A stretch of DNA of 64,000 nt, from the NCBI GenBank assembly GCA_944548615.1, contig OX155957.1:870275-934274 (forward strand), given 5' to 3'. The DNA is from Micropterix aruncella. Taxonomy: Eukaryota; Arthropoda; Insecta; Lepidoptera; Micropterigidae. Below, in pieces: positions 23,515-37,081 of the stretch. The position numbers and the translations under genes were made by a program. The notes under the pieces are model-generated. The model ran no database searches. It was not told the origin of the DNA and saw only the letters and a program-made list of their open reading frames with translations. Within the stretch, counting starts at the first letter, position 1. Each line of letters starts with the position of its first letter.

Positions 23515-26500
23515 TTATTTCCTGGCTGCAAAATGTATCCAATATCCAGTTTTCGATCCCAAATTGAACGTCGTGAGGGATAGCTTTAATGGGACCGATG
23601 TCTTCTTCTCGTTCACTTTAATATCAAACTTGGACATCAGCATGTACACCAACACCTTGGCCTCCATGAGAGCGTAGCGAGAACCTTCCAATTAAAAATT
23701 ATTCAAAATTAAAAATGATCATTTTTGGAAAAGAAATACTTTCATACTCACCGATGCAATTTCTGGGTCCTGCGCCGAACGGTAAGTACGTATACGGTAT
23801 AATATTGTTTTTGTTTTCATCAGAGAATCTTTCGGGGTCGAATTTCTCGGGGTTCGGCCAGTATTTGGGATCATGATGGATCGAGTGAATAGGTATTATC
23901 ACGAGATCTTCCAAATTTAACTAAAACATCAAAAGAATTACTATTGCGGATTAATTTTTGTGATCGTTGGTCTATGATACTACAGATATATTAGAATGGC
24001 GTTTTGAAACACTATGTTAAGGTAATTATTGATTTTAAGATATTATAAAAAATCGCTAAAGCGCGGACACTGGGGCCGGTGCAGCAGAGCACGAGTACGT
24101 AGCCCTGTATAGCAGTTGACTTTTTAAAAGCTTTTATTTGCCTTGCAATGTATGTTAGTATGTTTGTTTAGGTCAAATCTTGCACGCTGAATTAGAACCA
24201 CTTCCTGTTATTCAAGAAGTAGAATTTTGACACGTTGGTTCAGTTTCGATGACAATTCATTTTTATGGTGAGCATGACCTGATTCTACACCGAGGATCGG
24301 CTCCTAACGAGGATACTCTTCCACGGTCAACTTTTGTATACATGTTCAATTATGATAGCCCGTTCAAAATTTCTCTATAACATGGCAACCTTCTTCTGCA
24401 TGGAAGGATGGCTCCCGACGAGGGGACTCCTTAACGGCTAAGACTAACAGCCGGGGGAGTCTGGGAAGAGTCATGTTTCCTATAGAGTGGGGTAGTTGTT
24501 AACCTTAAGGCAACTGCACTTGAAACGACCATCCATCTGAAACAACTCTTGAAACGACCATCCATCCAACCGATCCCGGGTGAATAAGACAGGCAAATAA
24601 GACTGGCAAAGGATGCCGTGGTCCACGATAGATTTGGTAGACACCGTATCACCGCTTTATAAGGGAGGGGACCGCGCAAGCGACCTCGATCCTGTAATCA
24701 GTCAGGAGGCAGGAGGTATCCTGAAAGTTAATTCCAGACGGAGATATCCTTCCAATTTGGTAGTCAGGAGGCGGTGCTGCCCGCTGGGTACCTTTCCCGG
24801 TGCCTCGCCGTAAGGCGTTGGCATCTGCGGGCAGGTGGCGTGACTAGACAGTGGATTGTTTTTCGTCCTAAGCGCAGAAGCGCTTAGGACGAAACTCTCT
24901 CTCTCTCTCTCTCCCGTGAGGTGAGCGCAGAAGCGCTCACCTCACGGGAAAGAGAACGATATAATATCGTCAAAAAATCCTGAGTTGACGGGTTCGCCTA
25001 TTGTAGTCGACATCGCCCAACCGCCGAGAGTCTCTGTGATGCTTCGGGTATCAGCTTGCTGCTGCCGCTTTCGAAGTGATGTTCGCTGTACCTCTGGAAC
25101 AGACTTGTAGGGTTTTATTTTGATGCAATCTGTTTGTATACGCGTTGAGTTGAGAAAATAAAGATGTTTCATTTAAGTGGTTGTTTGCATCGTCGATTCC
25201 TATTCAGGCTCCTTCGACAGCGCGTTGAACGGGGCGCTGATTCTTATCATGTTAGCATGCTGATAGTTAGGGATGTAACTGATAGTATGTAGCTCAGCTA
25301 CGAGACTAATTACAATAACTATCAATGAAAAATAGTTATTGTACAATGTGTAAAAGTTAATGAACGATAGTTATTGTACAATGTATAATTTAGGATGTAA
25401 AATAATACAAACCTTAATTCCATCATTTGATCCTTCTTTACTGAGCTCTAAAGTAAACTCTTTGGTACAAATGCGGTCGGTTATTATTGAAGGTGGCCAT
25501 TTTCTGAGCGTTTCTAAGACATAAACATATTATCACTGTTTTAATTACAGACGAGAAAAACAATGATATACAAACAAAGATATAAAATTCTAAGATATAA
25601 AATTCGCGTTTCTGTGATATAAAAATATCATGATTGTTTTTATCACAGACAAAGAAAGTGTATGATTACAATTACCTGAAATGATCATATCGAGATAGCT
25701 GAGTTTCTGGAGGACGTCGTAACCCAGACTGTCGCCGTTTTCTTCGACCGAGGCGTCAATCTCCTCGTGAAGTGTTTTCTGAATTGAAGGATTCGCCGCC
25801 AGCTCATATAGGGCTAAACATATGAGATTGGCGACGGTGTCGAAACCACCCAAAAAGAAAAGCACAGCCTGCGCCGTCAGTTCGTCATCTTCCCATTCTG
25901 TAAGATAATTTTAGGATGGAGTATATCTGCTCTATGGGTCTACAACTTTTAACCCAAAGGAACTGGGTCTCTCTATCTATCTATACTAATATTATAAAAA
26001 GGTAATGTTTGTAAGTTTGTATGTAGAGGGTAAATTCCAAAACTATTTATCCGATTTCGAAAGTTCTTTTGCTAATGGAAAGCTACATTATTGAAAAGCG
26101 CTAAAAGATATATTTTATTTCTGATAAATACTGGGTTTCAGTACGAAATCACGATATTTGTAAATCAAGTCGAGGTAAAATGAGCTGTTGAGTTGCTTTA
26201 TCGGCTTGGGCTGACGAAACCGGTTGCTAAACGTGAAAACAATATATTACAAAAACGTCATCCTGAAAGATGTCTATAAAAAAGTCCTCGATAGCATACA
26301 TCCAACTTGTATATTTAAGGTACAATAACTGCTGCGGGTGGGAGATATTCGGCGCCTGGGCCATCGAAATTCCTTAGTTATACTTTGGGATTGTCTAAAC
26401 AAATTTATCGATGAAAAAGACACAGTAAATAAACATGACTGTATACTCAGTGTAAGGGTGGCTAGTAAGATTTGGCGCCTGGGCCGTTGTCATTCCTTAA

Positions 26501-29500
26501 TCTAACGATGGGTTGTTCTGTTTTAGGTTTATGATGCCGTTTTTACTTTTAGTTTGTGATACTGGACTCGATTTCGCAGAAACTGCAATTAATGCAGACA
26601 CCCACTCGCATCATACCCGCGTTAGCTAAAAGGGATTTTATGCCTACCCCGAATACGACTGGCAAAAGTACAGAAAAGCTACTAGTACATGCTAAATCGA
26701 AACTTCACAAATGTTTCGAAGACAAGAATGAAGAAGATGAAAATGACAGTTGTGTAAACGAGTCAAATACAGTAGATCTCTTATATTGCACTGCATCGTT
26801 TAACCCCTCAAATGAATGGCGATTAGCTCGGGTTGCCTACGGCAAAATGTATATAAATTTATATTTACATTTACATTTACATTTACATAGAGCGGGGTTT
26901 ACTATAGAGCTATAGCATTACTATAGAGCGGATTACTATAAAGCGGCGCACATTTACATTTATATTTATATTTACATAAATTTATATACATTTTGTATAC
27001 ATTTTGCCAAGGCATCCCTTAAGGGACGCCTCACATTTGAGGGGTTAATGCATCCGATAAGGCCGGACACAAATATTGCATTCGACGATTACCGTAACAC
27101 GTTTAACAACGATGTTGCAAACCAAAAGGAAAATCGAGTAGATGTTATTTTTGATGTCTACCCTGACGGCAGTCATAAAATATCTACAGGACAGGGCCGG
27201 GAAACGAGACTTCATCAAAGGGTCACACCGGCAGGCTAGCTGCCAAGAAACTGGCGAAATGTCTTCGTTCTGAAAACAAAGTTGAACTATTTAACTTCTT
27301 AGCCAACGGACTCCAGCAGGTTCAAAACGTTAAAACTATTGTCGTCGCCCCTCAAGGGGAAGGTGGTTTAGCTAACGGTATCTTAGAAATGTCTTCCCTG
27401 AAGTCAAAGCAAGCAGACGCTGCTTCTGGACTCCTCCTACTTGTCTTTCACGCTCATTTTCGGTACCTTGGCAACATTTTTTTTAAATCCCTCCTCATAC
27501 CAATCTGCCGCCAAATTTGAAAGAGATGTCCGACCAATTTCCATATTTTGTGGAAATACAGTCATGATTTCGTCGAGCGTGATTCATTATCGTAGTCAAT
27601 GACCTCACGCATAGTGCCAAAGACATCTGCTTGCCGGAAAGTCTTTGGTCGTCCGCTACGCTCATTATTGTGAACGTTTTCTCTGCCTTCAATAAACATA
27701 GTTCGCTAACGACGAACGATTTGCACAGACATGACATCTTCACCAAAATGTCTGCGGCAGATTCTTCTTTTGCCGTCAAAAAACGAATCAAACTGTGTAT
27801 TGCTCACAGCTAGCGGCAAAACGAAGTGGAGTCTCCATGGCGTCCGGCTATCAAATGAAACGTGAGCGTAAGGTCACCAAACCGAATGCAAGTGCTGCCA
27901 CTATACCCAATCTAAAATTCCCTGCCCGCATAAACTTCATGTATAGTTCGCGATTTGAAATAAAAATTAGAGAAACTTACTTTTTGAACATCCCTTGAAC
28001 ATTGGGATTCAGTGGAAAGGGAAAGAAGTCGTTTTGAAAAAACTGTAAGTCCTTCCCTGGCGTCACCAAAGCATTCCAAGAATTGTCACGGCCTTTACAG
28101 GCAATCGAAACCCATCATTTGGATATTTTAGCGAGATTCGTTATTCTGGCCTACGTTAACTAAAGCGGCATGGAAGATATCGACCAAGCAAGGCGTTATT
28201 CATCAAGGTACGGGCTCTGGATAGACTACCACCAACATTCAGTGCTAATTTTATCATCAGGGTTTATTTTCATTTTGGAGTGTCAAAAAAAAAACCTCAA
28301 AGTACGCAAAGCAGTGGGCGACCTGATCCTGCCACAGCTGCATTACAGGTCAATGTCTGCAGAAAATCAGGGCTTCTCTGTAGTGGCCTTTGTATATGTG
28401 TTGAATATTCCTGCGATATGGTTTTATATGATTTTGGCTATATACACAGTGAGCTGTAAATTTTATTTTATTTTATTTTTATTTTATTTTATTTGGTACC
28501 CAAACAGAATATTGACAACACATACAGTGACATATATATACTACAGTTACATGACTACATCAATATCCTTTTTATATGAGTACACAATTAGCACAATGCA
28601 TGAACAATGGTTGAATGTTTTAAAAAACTACGTATAAAAAAAGGAAAAAAAAAACAAAAAATACCAGAATTACAGTATTTTAAAGAGGGACGCTTTGAAG
28701 GAGCATAAACTGTCATTAAATATATCGATGCGATTGTCAATATGAAATTTGTTATACAGACGACAAATACGTGGGATTACGTTATTAACTCCGGTATAGT
28801 TTTTTGCTAAAGGTGTTTTAAATAAGTCTGGGTATCGAAGACTTCTTTTAGTAATGTTAAATTGTATTTTTTCTATACAAGAGGTATCGATTTTATGATT
28901 TAAAATTTTGTACAGGAACACTAAATCTGTAACCTGCCGGCGTTTTTCTAATGTGACAAATTTAAAAGCAGTCAGTCTTCCTCGTGGCAAGTCAGATGAT
29001 TCTTAAGGCCGCATTTAAATGATAGCATTCTCAGAAATTTCCTTTGAATGGATTCGACTCTATCGGAGTACGTTTTAAAATATGGGTTCCATATCGAGGA
29101 CCCAAATTCAAGATGAGAGCGCACTAGTGAGTTATAAAGCAGGATCATGCTGTTGTGATTTTTGACATTCTTAGTGATCCGCATGATCAACCCCAGCATC
29201 CTATTTGCTTTCTCGACTATGTTCTCAATGTGTATCTTGAAATTTAGGTTTGAGTCAAATGTTATTCCTAGGTCACGGATGCTAGATACATTGCTTAGGT
29301 TGTGACCACTTATAGAATAGTCGTATTTAACGTGACCCCTGTTCCTACAAAAGGACATCGAGTGACATTTACCTATGTTGAGAGCCATTTTATTTTCAGA
29401 ACACCAAGTGAATAGCGAATCAAGGTCGTTTTGTATTTTGTGGCAGTCAGATATGTTCATAATTTGATTATAAATTTTAACATCGTCCGCATACATTAAG

Positions 29501-32500
29501 AAATTACATTTTATTCTATTGGAAAGATCATTTATGAAAATTAAAAATAAGAGGGGTCCTAAGTTGGAACCTTGTGGGACACCCGATGTTACGTCGAATA
29601 CCGAAGACTCGAATCCCTTAATGACAACTATCTGGTTACGGTTCATAATATATGACTTTAGCCATCGCAGTAAGTCCCCATGTATTCCATTATCCTTAAG
29701 TTTTCGAATGAGGATGGAGTGATCAACTTTATCAAAGGCCTTTTGGAAGTCAGTATATAAAACATCTACTTGTGTTCGTTTATCTAGTGAAGTACTAATA
29801 TAATCTACATACTCAATAAGGTTTGTGTTAACAGATTTTTTTGGAAAAAATCCATTTTGCTGTGAACATAAGACATGTCTAACATGGTTAAAAACTCGGT
29901 TATAAACAAGTGATTCTAAAACTTTGCCGAACGTAGATAATAAACTAATTGGCCTATAATTACTGATTTCAGTTTTGTCGCCAGATTTGTGCAATGGTAT
30001 AATGTTCGAAATTTTCCAAAGTTCTGGAAAAACGCCAGCAGTGATAGACTTAGCATAGATAAATTGTAATGGAGTAGAAAGTTCGTTAGCACATCTTTGT
30101 ATGAAATAAGGAGGTATGCAGTCCGGCCCCGGGCCTTTGCTTACGTCAATTTTTTTTAAATTATAATAAATATCGCCTACATCAATTTTTACCGTATTTA
30201 GGCAGTAATTACTACTTTGGGACTGCTCAGGGGAACAAACATAATCAGAAGCCGGATTATAAACTGATTTAAAATGCAGAGCAAATAAATTACAAATATA
30301 AAAAACCATTTGATGCTGTGGCTCTATCGAGATACATTATATTCGGAATTGAATCATGTTTTTTGCTTTTAGCCTTTACAAAGGTCCAAAAAGTTTTCAA
30401 ATTACCTGCATTTAGTGATTCTTCGACAGAATTTACGTATGTCCTATAGCAGGATTTTAATATTTTTTTTGCCCTTGATCGAAGGAGTGTAAACGTATCT
30501 CTATCACGAGGGTTGCCATATTTTTTAAACTTCAGCCTGTATTTATTTTTTTCGTTTAACAAACTAATTAATGATTTAGAAAACCATTTTGGGTATTTTT
30601 TAATAAAATGTTTTTTAACTGGAAAATTTCTAATTATTAACTTCCAAAGTGTATCATAGAAAATATGAACAACGTCATTGATATCAGGTTTATCTAAGAT
30701 GTAAGACCAATTAGGTAGTATGTCGGATTTCTGCTTTGCAATTATCATAATTTCCTTTGTAAAAGTTGTATTGAACTTGTTCGCGATTGAGTTCAAGCGG
30801 AGAAGCAATATCAAGGTTCAAGTTAATTTCTAACGGTGGATGGTATGGATCTATTTTACTAAGTGGATCTGCTTCCTTTACGTCAATAGTTCCTATATCA
30901 GACAATACTAAATCTAAAATACGGCTATTGCAGTTTAGTTTGATATAAATGACAAGTAGATAAAAGGTCTCGAATGGTAGTTGATTTTGTTCCAGTATTT
31001 AGTGACGGTTGCAAATACTGAAATCTAGAACCAATTAGTATATTTTGAAAACTGTAAGTCCTATCAACATACAAAAAAAATGTTTAGTATGAATTGAATT
31101 GAAATTGAAAAAATGTTTAGTATTTAATATGAAACATTTTTTGGCCTTTGACAGATTTCTCGTAGTTTCATTTAAGAAACTGGACTATCCTTTAAAATAT
31201 CAGTCGTAATTTTGGTATATCGTTGTGTAAAGTCTATTATCCATAGCTTTAATAAAATTATACAAACAAACGAATGACTAACTCCTTTTAACAGCTTTGA
31301 TAAAATCTTTAGACTCTTCGACCGTTGCAAATCCGACCTTTCCACCATCAGCCTGTTCATCATATTTGAGAGTACCCTTCTTCGCCTCCATTAATAAATG
31401 TATCATATCTGGCCTGTGAATGTTCTTCTCCTCTCGGAATTGCATGGTCTTATGTACTAGATTTCTGTAGAAATTGCATACTTCATCGCTAAAGAGGCGA
31501 ATTCTTAACATCTGAAAAGGGAATAAAAAGGTTCTAACTTAATCTGGCATTCAATGTGTTTGAGAAGGGAACTGTCATAGTTGGAAGTACAGTTTTTATA
31601 AACAGCTTACCATAAGCAGACTATGATACAATAGAAATAAATGATTACCAAAAACATCAGAACTATTGGTCTCTGATGATAACAAACAGTACGCAGATTA
31701 CGATAAGTGGTCAAATACTTACAGTCATTAACTTAGGAAATACAATAAATCCGACAAATTTCAAGAGCCTGTTTCCGGTGAAATTGCTCGTCTTCTTGCC
31801 CGTGAGGTAAAACTCATTGTCCTTCACAAGCAGTGAATCAACTTTCACACCAAACGTTGTTGTCGCTATTACGTCGGTCGTGTATCGCGTACACAAGTCT
31901 TTAATCTCCAAGCATGCTGATTTTTTGTCTAAAAATCCAGAATTATTTATCCTGTCATCGAGCATAATAGTAGTAATATACAAGCTTTACCTCCAGGTTT
32001 CGACTTAGAGAGTTCGCTAATGAGGTATTCGTTCACCTGATGTCCACAGTCAGTCATGAAACTGCACATGCCTTTCATTTTTGAGCCGGTGAAAGCTGGG
32101 CTGAGAGTGGATCGCATATCCGTCCATTTGTTCCCTATCATCAAAACAAGCTTTAGACAGATATGCTAACCGAGAGGTTCCCAATTCTATCTGCTTAGCA
32201 CCTACCGTGTAAGGAGAATAGATTCTTTCCGAACAGGGGATCATTGTCTTCATTTACTAAGCTTTGATGTTTCAGAAAGTGTTCAAAGTCCTTCACGGTG
32301 ATTTGCTTGATTATTTCCGGATCGCGTATAATGATCGCTGGTTTGTCAAATAGAAAAAAACCAACGTACCTATCGAGGATTACAAAAAATTTTTAATGCA
32401 TATTTTTTATAATAACTTGAGATATTTAAACTACAATACTTCAAGCGTAATAAATTACAATACTTCAAGTTTATTATCGACGTGCTTATTAGGTTTTTTT

Positions 32501-34480
32501 TTTGTGGTAATTGTCTAGGTAAAATATAAAGTATTTTTTATGGTGTATGGTGAAACTATCCTTTTTTTTTTTAAATATGTACTTGAGGTAAGAAAGAGAA
32601 AAATCCTCATTTGCTATGACAGCAGAGCAGCATTGGACGCTTTGGCTAAAGCCACCACAGAATCTTCTGTGGTCTGGAACTGCATGCAAGAGCTCAACAA
32701 ATTGGTAAAAGCCAACAAAATCACCTTAATATGGATACAAAACTGGGCACAATCGAATGCCCGGTGAAACCAGTTGTTGGGGTCACCTTCGCTATAGGTA
32801 AGAAATCACCAGGAACTGCTTGGAGCAGGACCATCTGTCATCCTGGAAACAGAGCCAAGGATGTCGCCAGGTAAAGCCATGATGGAGCCACCACTTCCAA
32901 AGAAAATAAGGGCCCTACTTGACATGAGCCAGAAGAACCTTAGAGCCACTATCGGTCTCCTCGCCGGACACACGGCCCTTAGAACACATCTATTTAACCT
33001 TGGCTTGACCGAGAGCAAGGACTGCCAAATATGTGGCGAAGAACCTGAAGGCAGCATACACATCGTTGGTCGCTGCCCAGGCCTCGCCGCAAAAAGACAC
33101 AGTTTACTGGGACGAGCCTTTCTCGAACCCAGCGATCTGCCCAACTTGAAGGTCAGTGATCTGCATGGACTGGTAAGCAGTACCGGGCTACTAGCAGACC
33201 ACTGATCCAACCACAAAGTGGGTAGTTACAAAAGATCTTATAGATCCAGATGACATTAAGAGCTGGAAACAAGCCCCCCACTTCGTTTACTACTACTACT
33301 ACTACTACTACTTAACCATATCGTACGAATATTTAAACCAAAGTAGGTACCTGACTACATATATAAAAAAAACAAATAACTTATTATTAGTTATGACTTT
33401 AAACCATACGTTTTTAGTTTTTTATTAGTGACATCCTTGAATTGGGTGAAACTGTACGAGCAAAGAAGCAACTTTAAAAAAAAAGGGAAAAACACAAAAA
33501 AACTAAAATTCATTTTTATTTAAAGTTTGAAAATGTTTATATGTTGAAAAATAGATAAAAAGAGTTAAAAGTTTTGAGGCATCTAGCGGTAAGTAAAATA
33601 TTGCAAATATTGTATATCTGCGATATTTTACCTGTTGCTAAATGGCGCAGCGCGCCATCTAGCTATAGCTCAATGCTTGTCAAACTTTGATTTATCAGTC
33701 ACGTAATTCAAATTTACCACAAAAAACAAGTTTTTGTTTTTTATTTTTTTTTATTAAAAGTTTCTTATTTGCTCGTACTGATTCACCCACTTCAAGGATG
33801 TCACTAATTAAACACTCGCCTTATATTATCTTTGCACTCACCCTGTAATATATGTATTGTTAGACCTTGCTTGTATGCCGAATCCCTTAGAACCCACAAT
33901 ATATTGTCACTGCAAAATCATAGATCCATGACAGATCCTTGATATTAAATAACACTGACTGAATATCGATCGTAGAGAAGATCCAAATAATTTTTTACTC
34001 ATGTAAAACGGGATCTCATATAATTTTCCTCCTCCCGTTGTAAAAAGAAACTCCGCATTCAATGCAATAGCTTCATATAATTTTGTTTGCCAGCATAATT
34101 TTGCGGCGCAAACTCGCTTAGCTCTATTGTCTTCTAAGACGACGATATAAATGACTAATTAAGACGTAAATATTTATAACAATTATTATTCAGAGATGAC
34201 GCATTATAAAGAATTTTTTAAGATTTTTTGAATGAACGAAATGATAGTTTGATTAAACTTACTTGTGATCAGAGAACTTATGGTAAACATCGCTTATATC
34301 GTCAATCAAATGCTGCATCCGTAACATACTTTTCGTAATATTCCCGAATAGAAATACCGGTTCGACGAATGGAATTTTCGGTCCTCTAAACTTGTCATAT
34401 GCATTCTTGAAATGATACCAAATAAGCACAAGCAGAGTAATTAGGACTATATGCGCATCGAATGGAAAGCAAACCGCCAT
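23515..34480 (-). CDS. Cytochrome P450 gene C (CYP9-like), complete, nine exons
   Basis: Exons: 34263-34480, 32206-32369, 31991-32134, 31723-31928, 31283-31511, 25676-25897, 25413-25513, 23752-23920, 23515-23684; 1623 nt, 540 codons plus stop, no internal stop, all introns GT-AG. The protein is a microsomal haem monooxygenase: N-terminal anchor (about 1-25), hinge PKIPFVEP, helix C region with [12 protein letters not shown]-helix GGFDT (about 337-341), K-helix ETLR (395-398), PERF (about 457-460), haem loop [11 protein letters not shown] with Cys about 483. Length fits CYP9 proteins. In insects these oxidise plant toxins and insecticides; the substrate cannot be told here. Intron 5 (5.4 kb) holds a LINE and other repeats, intron 1 a MITE. 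ATG 34478-34480 chosen by alignment with gene B; an in-frame ATG lies 26 codons upstream. It is the only P450 here seen whole and uninterrupted. Confidence 0.92.
24190..25010 (+). repeat. GC-rich dispersed repeat, copy 5, in gene C intron 7
   Basis: 24190-24440 resembles the 16250-16470 and 18790 repeats. 24440-25010 follows the GC-rich family in plus orientation (ACAGCCGGGGGAGTCTGG, TCCTATAGAG, GACCGCGCAAGCGACCTCG, TAAGGCGTTGGC). This copy differs from its sisters by a tandem 25-bp duplication near 24520-24560 and by the twin hairpins at 24861-24949. Confidence 0.75.
24861..24949. repeat. Twin perfect hairpins sharing an AGAA loop
   Basis: Hairpin 1 has a 15-bp perfect stem (24861-24875 with 24880-24894) and loop AGAA (24876-24879). 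Hairpin 2 has a 17-bp perfect stem (24912-24928 with 24933-24949) and loop AGAA (24929-24932). Both share the core AGCGCAGAAGCGCT and are separated by a (CT)n run. The other copies of the repeat (for example 18720-18780 and 20880-20930) have only one unfolded version of this stretch. Confidence 0.93.
25980..26240 (+). mobile_element. Non-autonomous Helitron, degraded, in gene C intron 5
   Basis: Starts with A|TCTATACTAATATTATAAAA, the same terminus as the clearer Helitron at 61815-62186. The 3' end is degenerate. The most likely end is around GACGAAACCGGTTGCTAAA near 26235, but no clean hairpin plus CTRR was found. Confidence 0.55.
26556..28400 (+). pseudogene. Decayed copy of a multicopy, probably transposon-borne insect gene
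   Basis: Several short plus-strand frames read in order: [12 protein letters not shown] (26556-26915), [20 protein letters not shown] with [11 protein letters not shown] (27048-27239), then [19 protein letters not shown] (about 27240-27300), and near 28050-28200 [29 protein letters not shown] and EDIDQARR. I recognise these as parts of a repetitive, uncharacterised protein family in insect and cnidarian genomes that has an acidic, nuclease-like core; I cannot name it. Stops and frame changes throughout show that it is dead. 26850-26990 contains (ATTTAC)n. It lies in intron 5 of gene C, in the opposite orientation. Confidence 0.5.
28459..30905 (-). mobile_element. CR1/Jockey-type LINE, 5'-truncated, in gene C intron 5
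   Basis: The minus-strand frames join across two frame breaks (near 30300 and 28980). The 3' UTR ends in (AAAAT)n on the minus strand at about 28459-28490, a short terminal repeat as in CR1-like LINEs. It has the same orientation as gene C, so it would be transcribed within the P450 pre-mRNA. The endonuclease part is absent. Confidence 0.85.
28670..30905 (-). pseudogene. LINE reverse transcriptase (YADD), two frameshifts
   Basis: 30290-30905 gives the linker region between endonuclease and reverse transcriptase ([31 protein letters not shown]). 28972-30309 holds the reverse transcriptase: [44 protein letters not shown] (motif A), [20 protein letters not shown] (motif B) and [11 protein letters not shown] (motif C, catalytic YADD), then the thumb. 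28670-28990 is the C-terminus ([16 protein letters not shown]) in another frame. The catalytic residues are still present, so decay is moderate. Confidence 0.88.
32570..33215 (+). pseudogene. LINE RNase H / C-terminal fragment in gene C intron 1
   Basis: 32585-32765 reads [16 protein letters not shown] and [14 protein letters not shown], the second half of an RNase H domain (conserved D in the DS.AAL motif). After a stop, 32861-33205 reads [19 protein letters not shown] and [20 protein letters not shown], the C-terminal zinc-knuckle-like part. It lies opposite to gene C. A related minus-strand fragment is at 7205-7660. (ACT)n follows at 33290-33311. Confidence 0.75.
33411..33830. mobile_element. 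MITE with long TIRs, copy 1
   Basis: The left TTATTAGTGACATCCTTGAA and right TTCAAGGATGTCACTAATTA are inverted, continuing into GGGTGAA and GTACGAGCA against their inverses. The centre has ATGGCGCAGCGCGCCAT. Related elements are at 53488-53955 and, degraded, 57530-57800. No coding capacity. Confidence 0.8.
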
Positions 34481-34700
34481 GATTATCTTTATTTTATTGT
34501 TACACGATATAGAGTAGTCCAACCTAAAACGATTGTCTAAGGACTGGCGCGAGGACAACCGTATTTTATGCGGTGTAAAAATATACGTAAATGTGCTTGT
34601 TGATCGTGGCGAAATTGTGTGACAGACTTTATTAAAATTCTCGTCGTAGTAGCTACATAAAGGTCATCCAGTACGTCATGCATATGTTTTACAAAAATAT
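34481..34700 (-). promoter_or_regulatory. 5' flank of gene C, conserved with gene B
   Basis: Read on the minus strand, CGCGCCAGTCC, ACAATCGTT and AAAATAAAGATAAT before the start are shared with the flank of gene B (11686-11790). The CCAGTCC is a possible initiator. No TATA box is certain. The flank ends in the (TA)n tract at 34782. Confidence 0.45.
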
Positions 34701-34781
34701 TAACGTAGGTACCTATATATATCACAAGATATTTCGAGTTACTAAGTCTTTCCTATTTGTACCAATAATTAATTTTGTGTG

Positions 34782-36835
<2,054 letters not shown>

Positions 36836-36985
36836 CAGTTTATACATTATTCCTACACTAGCCCTATGATTATTTAGTCTAATATTAAGTGGTGTTGTTG
36901 TTTCACCGATATAAAAGGCATCACAAGTCCTGCACAGAAGTTGATATACTATATTTTTTGAAATACAACTGCAATGAAAGGGCAT
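36836..36985 (-). pseudogene. Inverted fragment of the Penelope-like GIY-YIG domain
   Basis: The minus strand reads FHCSCISKNIVYQLLC, FYIGETTTPLNIRLNNHRAS, the same as the plus-strand coding region at about 38430-38560. An A-rich stretch (37020-37082) separates it from the main frame. Confidence 0.85.
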
Positions 36986-37081
36986 ATTTTTTGAAATACA
37001 ACTGCAATGAAATACAACTGCAACAAAATATAAAAAAAAAAAAAAATAAAAAAAAAAAAAATAAATAAAAAAAAAAAAAAA

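Noticed and set aside
31929..31990. A 39-nt intron 3 in gene C using the nearer AG at about 31952
   Set aside because: It gives the wrong phase and an implausibly short intron. The AG at 31929-31930 keeps frame and aligns exon 4 (206 nt) with genes D and E.
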